NCBI GenBank assembly: GCA_905198155.1
Contig: CAJKBQ010000046.1
Coordinates: forward strand, 1-13,400
Source of the DNA: an uncultured Eubacteriales bacterium
Lineage (GTDB): Bacteria; Bacillota; Clostridia; Oscillospirales; Acutalibacteraceae
Length of the DNA: 13,400 nt
Direction of reading: 5' to 3'
Shown here: positions 7,562 through 13,400 of the stretch, one piece after another
Layout: each line of letters opens with the position of its first letter
Numbering within the stretch: position 1 is the stretch's first letter
The notes under the pieces: model-generated
The model's input: the letters and a program-made list of their open reading frames with translations, nothing else
What the model was told of the DNA's origin: nothing
The model's database searches: none
Program-made: the position numbers and the translations under genes

Positions 7562-7593
7562 AAACCTAACATTATATAATGGAGGAATTTATC

Positions 7594-8805
7594 ATGGAAA
7601 AGAAACTGACCGTTGCGGTGATCGGCTGTGGCCAATTTGCCAAAAACTTCGTGCCGCTGTTCAAGGCGCATCCGTTTGTGGAGAAAGTGTATGTGTGCGA
7701 CGTGATCCCGTCGCGCGCGCAGCAGTATTCCGCGGATTTTGACGTGGAGATCGTGGACAGCTTCGAGTCGGCGCTGCGGAACCCGGCGATCAACGCGGTG
7801 GCGATTTTTACGGAGCGCCACACACACGGCCCGCTGGTGGTCGAAGCGCTGCGCCATGGCAAGCACGTCTATTCCGCCGTGCCGATGGCCAGCGAGATCG
7901 AGCATTGCCACGAGATTGTGGAGCTGGTCAAAGAAACCGGTCTGACCTACATGATGGGCGAGACCTGCTGGTTCTACCCGTGCGCGATGTTCTGCCGCGG
8001 ACTGGTGAACAGCGGCAAACTGGGCAAATTTGTGTACGCCGAATCGCAGTATCACCACGACATCAGCCACTTCCCGGCGAACTTCCTGGCCGACCTGAAA
8101 TCGGCGGGCGTGCCGCCGTTCTACTATCCCACGCATTCGACGGCGATGGTGCTGTCCGCTGCGGGGACGTATGTGAAAAAAGTGACGGCGTTCGGCTACC
8201 GCGACTCCGAGCCGGATCATGTCTACGAAAAAGGCGTAAATATGTGGGACAATATTTTCTCCGACGAATTTTCGCTGATGGAGCTGGCCAACGGCGGCGT
8301 TGCGCGGATCAATGAATGCCGCCGCATCGGCTACAAAGCCCCCAGCTCGTACGTTTCGGCGTTCTACGGCACCGAAGGCGCGTACCAGTTCCACAACGCC
8401 CAGCATTTGGTGACGTATAAGCGCCCCGCGCCGGAAAATATCACCATCGAGGACGTCAGCGACTTCGTGAATCCGGTAGAGATGACGAAGCACGCCGCCG
8501 ACGCCGATTTCAAAAAGCAGGTCGCCAATCACGGCTTCCAGTGGGACAAATTCGCCCCGGTGCAGGAGGAAGAGCGTCAAAAGCTGCCGGTGTCGTTCAA
8601 CGGCCTGCCGAATGGCCACATGGCGTCGCACCAGTTCCTGGTCAACGATTTTTGCAACGCGGCCTACGCGGGCAAAACGCCGGTTCGCAACAACGCGTGG
8701 GAATCGGCGCGGTTCACCATCCCCGGCCTCACGGCGCACACGTCGGTGCTGCGCGGCGGCGAAGTGCTCGATGTGTTCGACTGCGGCGACCCGATCCTGA
8801 AATAA
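7594..8805 (+). CDS. Gfo/Idh/MocA-family NAD(P)-dependent oxidoreductase
   Basis: This 403-residue enzyme has an N-terminal Rossmann fold (VAVIGCGQFAKNFV, 7-20; acidic D36 after strand two suggests NAD) and a C-terminal alpha/beta substrate domain with YYPTHST (177-183) and MGETCWFYP (121-129). Family members oxidise sugars, inositols and related compounds at a hydroxyl group. The hallmark EKP motif, whose lysine is catalytic in many members, is replaced by AVP (95-97 in YSAVPMA). The enzyme therefore belongs to a divergent subfamily, and another residue, perhaps the histidine of PTHST, may act instead. The ATG at 7594 is preferred over 7579 because GGAGG (7581-7585) lies between them and is correctly spaced. 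It is the last gene of the operon, 32 bases after the DUF1116 gene, and is followed by a strong terminator. Confidence 0.88.
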   Translation: MEKKLTVAVIGCGQFAKNFVPLFKAHPFVEKVYVCDVIPSRAQQYSADFDVEIVDSFESALRNPAINAVAIFTERHTHGPLVVEALRHGKHVYSAVPMASEIEHCHEIVELVKETGLTYMMGETCWFYPCAMFCRGLVNSGKLGKFVYAESQYHHDISHFPANFLADLKSAGVPPFYYPTHSTAMVLSAAGTYVKKVTAFGYRDSEPDHVYEKGVNMWDNIFSDEFSLMELANGGVARINECRRIGYKAPSSYVSAFYGTEGAYQFHNAQHLVTYKRPAPENITIEDVSDFVNPVEMTKHAADADFKKQVANHGFQWDKFAPVQEEERQKLPVSFNGLPNGHMASHQFLVNDFCNAAYAGKTPVRNNAWESARFTIPGLTAHTSVLRGGEVLDVFDCGDPILK

Positions 8806-8823
8806 GCTTTATCGCCATTTGAC

Positions 8824-8866
8824 AAACCCCATCCCCCAAGCGTACGGCGTTTGGGGGATGGGGTTT
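8824..8866 (+). terminator. Strong terminator of the five-gene operon, possibly bidirectional
   Basis: A perfect 16-bp stem (8824-8839 with 8851-8866) encloses an 11-base loop and is followed on the plus strand by TTTTG. It lies between two convergent genes. On the minus strand it is followed by only three T, so it may also stop transcripts of the sensor gene, less efficiently. Confidence 0.85.
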
Positions 8867-8911
8867 TGTATTATGAATTCTGCAATATGATTGGGTGCGC
8901 ATTCAATGGTT

Positions 8912-11212
8912 TTATTCATCCGTTTCCCCATCCGCACAATCCTCCTCCGCCTTATTCGGCCGGAACGCCGACGGCGGCGCGCCCACCAGCCGCGAAAACG
9001 CGCGGCGGAACGTCCGGATGTTGGAAAACCCAACCTGAATCGCGACATCCTCCACCGTGAACCGCCCGTCGGCCAGCAGCGTGCGGGCGTGCTCGCACCG
9101 GACATCGTTGATAAAGTCCAGCATCCCTTTCTGCATCTGCGTCGAGAAAATCCGCGACAGACTTTGCGGATTGCGGCGGAATTCTTCGGCCACAGAGCTG
9201 ATGTTCAGGTTGCAGTCGGCGTAATTGGCGCGGATGTAGTCGCAAATGCGGTTGACCAGTCCGTCGTGCGGGTCGGCGGCCGCCGTGTGAATGGTGGAGC
9301 AGGCGTATTTCAGCAGCGCCAGCAGCCCGCTGTGCAGCGATTCTTCGTCCGTCGCAGAGATCACCTGTTCCATATTCAGCACCAGCCGCTGCCGCAGATC
9401 GAGGTCGTTGACGACTTTATAATAGGAATTCAGCATCGAATACAGCAGCTCCGCCACGCGGATGCGCACGATAGAAAACGAGATGGCCGACGAGCGGTGG
9501 TATTCGCCGAACAGCTGCGCCACAATCGACTCCGCAGCCTCCATATCGCCGATCTCAACGGCGGCAGCCAGCGCCTGCGTGTAATCGGTGCGGGGGAGGG
9601 CCGGGTCAGTCTGCGCCTTAAAGTCGCGCGTGCGCATACTTCCGGAGGAGCGGATGCCGCGCTGATATTCCAGCACGTCGTTCACGTCGCAGTACAGCGC
9701 CGACAGCAAGTCCGGGTCTTTGGTCGATTCGCTCAGCGCAGCGAAAATCGGCGCCTGCATCGACTGCTCAAACAGCGTGCAGATTTGTTCCAGAATCGAA
9801 AAACCCTTTTTCTCCCACTCCGCCTGATGCGCACTGTCCAGGTGCAGCAAATACAGCTGCGTGTGCCCGTCCTCCAGCTGGTCGAACGCAAACCCTTCGG
9901 CCAGTTCGCGGAACACATTGTCCACTGCATACAAATTCATGCCTTCGTATTCCAGCTCGTCTTTGTAATCGGCAGGAATATCGGCGTAATCGTTCAGGGC
10001 AAACGCGACCAGCGCGATGGATTCGCCGGGTTTTGCGATTTCAAATTCTTTGTACAGTTCGCGGTCATTGACGGGAATGGTGCGGTTTTTGAGCTTTGCG
10101 AGCAGGAATTGCTTGCGAAGCTGGGCAGATTGCTGGCTCGTCTGGGTAATCAGCTTGTGCATCGACTGCTCGATCAGGTCGAATTCGTTCCGGTGCGGCA
10201 GCGAATGATCCACAATCTCCATAATCTGCGCCACCGGCCGATAATTCCGCATCAGGAAGATCACCGATACCCCCAGCCCCAGCACCACCGCAATCAGCGT
10301 GGACACCGTCACAAGCGTCTGCGTGGCGCGCAGCTGCGACCAATAAGTGGCCTCGGACGTGATAATCGCGTAAAACCACCGGCTGGTGTCGGACTGCGTA
10401 AAGTCGCAGATATACCGGATATTGTCGCTCCCGGTGAGCAAATCGCCGGACGCTATCCCGTACGGGAACTCCGTGATGGCGGGAACACTGCCGTCCGCCA
10501 ATTCGCTGAGCAGCAGCGTTTCGTGGTTGGCGTCGGCAATCAGCAGATACCGGTCGTTCAGCGTGATGGATTGCGTGAATTTCTTGGCGGGGATCATAAT
10601 AAATAGGTTAATCGGTTCCGTAATCCCGTGTATCGTCGCCGAAAGTACAATTTGATCCTCGTCCGAATACGGGTTGAACGCCGACGATACCGAAAAATGC
10701 GCCGTCCCGTAATCGGCGGTCAGCTGCTTTTTCCAGTCGTAGCTGGACCCGCGGAACCCGTTCATCTTGGCGACGCGGTAGTACGACATCAATTCGTTGG
10801 CCGAGCCGTTGGTAATCATATATTCTTTCTTCGTATAGCAGATAATGACCCGCATATCCGGATCCACGCTGTTGCAGTAGTTGGACAGCGCGTTCATCAC
10901 CCGCACGGCGTAGCTCAGCCGGAACGAATTGTCCAGCGATGACGATCCGTTGGTTTTGATGTAGTATTCGTTCCGGAGGACATAAGTGTACGCGTCGTTC
11001 ATCCGGTTCAGCGTCCGATCCAAATCGCCGGAGATCGTGCTCAGCAGCGACTGGTTGGACGACGACACCTGCCGCCGGATCACCGCGATATTTTTCTGCG
11101 TGCCGTAAATGGAGCACGCCAGCGGGATCAGCAGCACCAGCACATAGGTCAGTGCCCATCGCAGCAGGATGCTGCGGGCAGAATTGGATCGGCGGGTTTT
11201 TTGTTTACGCAT
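8912..11212 (-). CDS. Membrane-anchored AraC-type sensor-regulator with extracytoplasmic sensing domain
   Basis: This 766-residue protein has a basic N-terminus, a transmembrane segment near 18-38, an extracytoplasmic region of about 260 residues (39-300) of the Cache-like type, a second transmembrane segment near 302-322, a cytoplasmic linker with a HAMP-like start and a poorly conserved middle part (about 325-645), and a C-terminal AraC double helix-turn-helix (about 652-752). The latter contains ISSVAEEFRRNPQSLSRIF and the family signature VAIQVGFSNIRTFRRAF. Such regulators in Bacillota sense carbohydrates or their binding proteins and control the neighbouring ABC transporter. ATG 11212 is chosen because AGGAGG (11219-11224) lies six bases upstream. 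A frame reaching 11347 has no such site. It diverges from the solute-binding-protein gene, whose upstream repeats are its likely target. The ligand is unknown. Confidence 0.88.
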   Translation of the reverse strand: MRKQKTRRSNSARSILLRWALTYVLVLLIPLACSIYGTQKNIAVIRRQVSSSNQSLLSTISGDLDRTLNRMNDAYTYVLRNEYYIKTNGSSSLDNSFRLSYAVRVMNALSNYCNSVDPDMRVIICYTKKEYMITNGSANELMSYYRVAKMNGFRGSSYDWKKQLTADYGTAHFSVSSAFNPYSDEDQIVLSATIHGITEPINLFIMIPAKKFTQSITLNDRYLLIADANHETLLLSELADGSVPAITEFPYGIASGDLLTGSDNIRYICDFTQSDTSRWFYAIITSEATYWSQLRATQTLVTVSTLIAVVLGLGVSVIFLMRNYRPVAQIMEIVDHSLPHRNEFDLIEQSMHKLITQTSQQSAQLRKQFLLAKLKNRTIPVNDRELYKEFEIAKPGESIALVAFALNDYADIPADYKDELEYEGMNLYAVDNVFRELAEGFAFDQLEDGHTQLYLLHLDSAHQAEWEKKGFSILEQICTLFEQSMQAPIFAALSESTKDPDLLSALYCDVNDVLEYQRGIRSSGSMRTRDFKAQTDPALPRTDYTQALAAAVEIGDMEAAESIVAQLFGEYHRSSAISFSIVRIRVAELLYSMLNSYYKVVNDLDLRQRLVLNMEQVISATDEESLHSGLLALLKYACSTIHTAAADPHDGLVNRICDYIRANYADCNLNISSVAEEFRRNPQSLSRIFSTQMQKGMLDFINDVRCEHARTLLADGRFTVEDVAIQVGFSNIRTFRRAFSRLVGAPPSAFRPNKAEEDCADGETDE

Positions 11213-11255
11213 GGAATGCCTCCTCAAACGAGCGGGAAATACCGGGGAACGGAGC

Positions 11256-11283
11256 GGACAAAACGCGATATCCGCTTTTGTCC
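11256..11283 (-). other. Hairpin in the leader of the sensor gene
   Basis: An 8-bp perfect stem (11256-11263 with 11276-11283) continues past a one-base bulge into GCG/CGC around the loop ATATC. It lies in the predicted untranslated leader of the sensor mRNA, about 30 bases upstream of its ribosome binding site. No T-run follows, so it is not a terminator. It may affect mRNA stability or translation. Confidence 0.4.
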
Positions 11284-11355
11284 CGCCGGGGTTCGGGCGG
11301 TCAGTCACAGACTGCCTGGGGCATTTTCGGACGCTCCGTTGGTTCATACGCTTCT

Positions 11356-11364
11356 ATTATACCA
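11356..11364 (-). promoter_or_regulatory. Extended -10 promoter of the sensor gene
   Basis: On the minus strand TGGTATAAT gives a perfect TATAAT (complement of 11356-11361) with the TG of an extended -10. No good -35 is present (TTCCAT at a 17-base spacing). Transcription would start near 11349, leaving a leader of about 135 bases before the ATG at 11212. Confidence 0.55.
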
Positions 11365-11400
11365 AACTTCGCGGCAAAATGGAAGAGGAAAATGGAGGTT

Positions 11401-11472
11401 GTTTTCGGATTTTTGGGGACAAAATCGGATTTTTCAAAAGAATCCGATTCCGGGCGGTCAAAATCGGATTTT
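11401..11472 (+). repeat. Array of TCGGATTTT repeats, candidate operator of the solute-binding-protein gene
   Basis: Three direct copies share TCGGATTTT: 11405-11413, 11425-11433 and 11464-11472. The last two are identical over 13 bases (AAAATCGGATTTT at 11421 and 11460). A partial inverted copy (AATCCGAT) lies at 11441-11448. Direct-copy spacing is 20 and 39 bases, about two and four helical turns. The last copy ends five bases before the -35 box of the solute-binding-protein promoter. AraC-type proteins commonly bind paired direct repeats about 20 bases apart near a -35 box, so the divergent sensor is the likely ligand. Confidence 0.6.
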
Positions 11473-11477
11473 GGGGC

Positions 11478-11506
11478 TGTACAATCCGCGCACCGTGTGG
11501 TATCAT
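11478..11506 (+). promoter_or_regulatory. Promoter of the solute-binding-protein gene
   Basis: TGTACA (11478-11483) and TATCAT (11501-11506) are 17 bases apart, with TG one base before the -10. The -35 matches consensus at four of six positions. Transcription would start near 11513, giving a leader of about 63 bases that contains a small GGGTG/CACCC hairpin (11520-11537). The 363-base gap 11213-11575 is thus explained by two divergent promoters, the repeat array and two leaders. Confidence 0.55.
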
Positions 11507-11575
11507 GTTGTCAGCGGTCGGGTGATCCGGAGCACCCGCTGCGATACTATTACACAACCGAAAGGAAGTCACCAC

Positions 11576-13198
11576 ATGAAAAAGACAATTGCGCTCGTGC
11601 TTGCCGTGCTGATGGTACTCGCCCTCGCTGCCTGCACGAAAACCCCGGCGTCTTCGGCTGCCCCATCGTCGGCTGCGCCTGCGGAGTCGAAAGAGGAAGA
11701 AAATAAAATCACCTATCCGCTGAAAGACGGCGGCGAACTGAGCCTCGCGTGGGCTGAGATGGCAGCTGTTACGGCTGGCGGCAACAAATGGCAGGACACG
11801 CCGTTCATCAAAGGATTGGAAGAGAACACCGGCATCAAGCTGAAAATTGTACATCCGCAGGATTTCAGCGTGTATTTTGCCAGTCAGGACTACGCCGACA
11901 TGATCTACTATCAGTGGGATACTTATGTGGGCGGCGCTGCGAAAGCAATCAACGACAATATCATCATCCCGATCGAGGATTATCTCGAAAAAAATGCGCC
12001 GGATTATAAGGCGTTCATCGAAGGCAACAAAGATTGGAACAAAATGGCCACCACGTCGGACGGTCACAAGTATGCGTTTAACTTTGTCCGGACGGAAGAC
12101 GTGCTGAGAACTTCTGCCGGTCTGATCATCCGCGAAGACTGGATGAAAGACCTCGGGTTGGAACTGCCGGAAACGCCGGACGAACTGAAAAACGTGCTGA
12201 TCGCGTTCCGCGACAAGAAGGGCGCCACCGCGCCGCTCTCGCTGGCATACAGTACGATGCAGTGGGGTTTTGCACAGCTGGGCATGGTGTCCGGTGCATT
12301 CGGAATCCCGTCATACTACAGCTATGTGGACAACGGTACCGTTAAATACGGTGCGTACGAAGATGGCTACAAAGAGTACCTCGCGTACATGAACGACCTG
12401 TACAAAGAAGGCCTGCTCGACAAAAACTTCATGACGCTCGACAGCACGACCGTCACGGCCAACCTGATCAACGGCGTGTCCGGCTTTGTGCTGGGTTCCG
12501 GCGGTTCCGGCATCGGCAACTGGATGACCGCAGCCGAAAAAACGGACGCGAAATTCTCCCTGACCGGCGTATCGCCGCTGGCTGCGAAGAAGGGTGAAAA
12601 ATCCGTCGGCGGTCACTACGACAACCCGATCGTGAATGGTACCGGCGTTGCGATTTCCTCCGGCTGCAAAAATGTGGAACTGGCGTGCAATTTCCTGAAC
12701 TATGGTTACACGGAAGCCGGTCATATTTACTGGAACTTCGGTACCGAAGGCGTCAGCTACACCATCGTGAAAGACAATCCGTACTACACGCACGCGTTCA
12801 CCGACAAGGTCATGAAAGCCGAAGGCCTGAGCGTGCAGCAGGGCATGGCACAGTACTGCCGCGCCTGGGACGGCGGTCCGTTCGGTCAGGATCCGGAGTA
12901 CATCTATCAGTTCTTTGCCCGTCAGCAGCAGAAAGACGCGCTGAATAACTGGGTCAAGACCGATGTTGCCAAATACATACTGCCGCCGATTACGGTTTCG
13001 CAGGAGCACGCCGATGAATATGCGTCGCTGACCAGCGAAGTGAACACCTACATTTCGGAGCAGTCCGCGAAATTCATCACCGGCGAACGGTCGCTCGATG
13101 AGTTTGACGCGTTCAAAAAGACGCTGAAAGATATGGGCGTTGAGAAGATCAACGAATATATGCAGAAAGCGTACGACGAGTACAATTCGCGCAAATAA
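11576..13198 (+). CDS. ABC transporter extracellular solute-binding lipoprotein (carbohydrate type)
   Basis: This 540-residue protein starts with a lipoprotein signal peptide (MKKTIALVLAVLMVLALAAC) whose lipobox LAAC puts the lipidated cysteine at C20. A Ser/Ala/Pro/Glu-rich tether follows (about 21-43), then a large solute-binding domain with features of family 1 / LplA-type proteins of Bacillota: WQDTPFIKGLEENTGIKLK (77-95), YADMIYYQW, IPIEDYLEKNAPDYKA, IIREDWMKDLGLELPETPDEL, and GIAISS-like GVAISSGC near 360. The length of about 500-550 residues is normal for this group, which carries oligosaccharides or other poly-hydroxyl compounds. It would sit on the outer face of the membrane and deliver substrate to permeases encoded downstream. 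AAAGGAAG lies seven bases upstream of the ATG. Divergent transcription from the sensor gene suggests direct control by it. The substrate cannot be told from sequence. Confidence 0.9.
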   Translation: MKKTIALVLAVLMVLALAACTKTPASSAAPSSAAPAESKEEENKITYPLKDGGELSLAWAEMAAVTAGGNKWQDTPFIKGLEENTGIKLKIVHPQDFSVYFASQDYADMIYYQWDTYVGGAAKAINDNIIIPIEDYLEKNAPDYKAFIEGNKDWNKMATTSDGHKYAFNFVRTEDVLRTSAGLIIREDWMKDLGLELPETPDELKNVLIAFRDKKGATAPLSLAYSTMQWGFAQLGMVSGAFGIPSYYSYVDNGTVKYGAYEDGYKEYLAYMNDLYKEGLLDKNFMTLDSTTVTANLINGVSGFVLGSGGSGIGNWMTAAEKTDAKFSLTGVSPLAAKKGEKSVGGHYDNPIVNGTGVAISSGCKNVELACNFLNYGYTEAGHIYWNFGTEGVSYTIVKDNPYYTHAFTDKVMKAEGLSVQQGMAQYCRAWDGGPFGQDPEYIYQFFARQQQKDALNNWVKTDVAKYILPPITVSQEHADEYASLTSEVNTYISEQSAKFITGERSLDEFDAFKKTLKDMGVEKINEYMQKAYDEYNSRK

Positions 13199-13220
13199 GC
13201 GCAAAACCGTGCAAAACAGC

Positions 13221-13255
13221 GGGAATTGCAGCCGAAACCTGCAATTCCCTTTTTT
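13221..13255 (+). terminator. Terminator after the solute-binding-protein gene
   Basis: A perfect 11-bp stem (13221-13231 with 13239-13249) with loop CCGAAAC is followed by six T. It lies inside what is probably one transporter operon, so partial termination would give more binding protein than permease, a common arrangement. Confidence 0.85.
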
Positions 13256-13265
13256 GCACCGAAAA

Positions 13266-13325
13266 GAACGCAGAGCGCGGAAAACAGCGCAAAAAAAACA
13301 GGTTTCTGTGCTGTTTTCTGCGTTC
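13266..13325 (+). other. Second, long imperfect hairpin between the solute-binding-protein gene and the next gene
   Basis: GAACGCA (13266-13272) pairs with 13319-13325, and after a seven-base one-sided bulge a 12-bp stem (13280-13291 with 13307-13318, one G-T pair) closes a loop of 15 bases rich in A. No T-run follows, so it is not a terminator. It ends 22 bases before the next ribosome binding site and could protect or process the transcript, or modulate translation. Confidence 0.4.
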
Positions 13326-13362
13326 CGCACCGCCCAAACCAAATCTGAAAGGAGACATCCCC

Positions 13363-13400
13363 ATGGCAGCAATCCCTCAAACCGCCTCCGCCGCAAAACC
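13363..13400 (+). CDS. Start of a further gene, cut by the window end; probably an ABC permease
   Basis: An ATG at 13363, eight bases after AAAGGAG (13348-13354), opens a frame of 12 complete codons (MAAIPQTASAAK) that runs off the window. Nothing in these residues identifies a family. The position directly after a solute-binding-protein gene makes an LplB/UgpA-type sugar permease the most likely product, on context only. Confidence 0.5.
   Translation, partial: MAAIPQTASAAK

Noticed and set aside
7551..7580. TTGAAT with an 18-base spacer and TATAAT upstream of the Gfo/Idh/MocA gene, a possible internal promoter
   Set aside because: Transcription would begin near 7587, after the GGAGG at 7581-7585, leaving the message without its ribosome binding site. 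The AT-rich run is better read as the spacer of the operon.
7105..8739. A 544-codon minus-strand frame opposite the DUF1116 and Gfo/Idh/MocA genes
   Set aside because: Antisense to two well-supported genes. The composition looks like a reading-frame shadow.
8891..10606. A 571-codon plus-strand frame opposite the sensor gene
   Set aside because: No recognisable domain and low-complexity composition. The opposite strand encodes a full AraC-type sensor with transmembrane segments and a DNA-binding domain.
11213..11347. A 45-residue N-terminal extension of the sensor protein
   Set aside because: The extension has no ribosome binding site and would start close to or upstream of the predicted transcription start, while ATG 11212 has an ideal AGGAGG and is followed by a normal basic N-terminus and membrane segment.

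Overview
The window looks like a chromosomal segment of a GC-rich member of the Clostridia (Bacillota), probably an uncultured gut-type anaerobe. The evidence is AGGAGG-type ribosome binding sites, sigma-A-like promoters with TATAAT -10 boxes in AT-rich gaps, a lipoprotein solute-binding protein beside a membrane-anchored AraC-type sensor, and tRNA genes that encode their own CCA. The coding DNA is much richer in G+C than the gaps. No insertion sequence, integrase, CRISPR array, rRNA or phage gene was seen. The assignment to a group is inference from style, not from a marker gene.

Region 1 (1-300, minus strand): two tandem tRNA-Ser genes (anticodons UGA then GCU) transcribed from a consensus promoter and closed by a 12-bp terminator hairpin.

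Region 2 (336-8866): a soluble cupin/AraC regulator is transcribed leftward. Diverging from it is a tightly packed five-gene operon: (i) a single-frame fusion of a metallo-beta-lactamase-fold hydrolase and a short-chain dehydrogenase, (ii) an IlvD/Edd-family dehydratase, (iii) a FrdA/NadB-type FAD dehydrogenase, (iv) a DUF1116 (AllG/YlbE-like) protein, (v) a Gfo/Idh/MocA oxidoreductase. A 16-bp-stem terminator ends it. A sugar dehydrogenase-lactonase fusion followed by an aldonate-type dehydratase would fit the first steps of non-phosphorylative sugar oxidation (aldose to lactone to aldonate to 2-keto-3-deoxyaldonate). The three genes after that do not belong to the textbook pathway. Several of the enzymes lack residues that are normally conserved, so the true substrate is open. 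This cluster is the best candidate for an undescribed system in the window.

Region 3 (8912-13400): a two-transmembrane sensor with a C-terminal AraC DNA-binding domain (minus strand) diverges from a lipoprotein extracellular solute-binding protein (plus strand). Next come a terminator, a second long hairpin, and the first 12 complete codons of a further gene that runs off the window, by context probably an ABC permease. An array of TCGGATTTT repeats sits directly upstream of the solute-binding-protein promoter and is a good candidate operator for the sensor.

Together the window reads as an uptake system plus a catabolic operon, each with its own AraC-type regulator. The link between the two halves is by proximity only.
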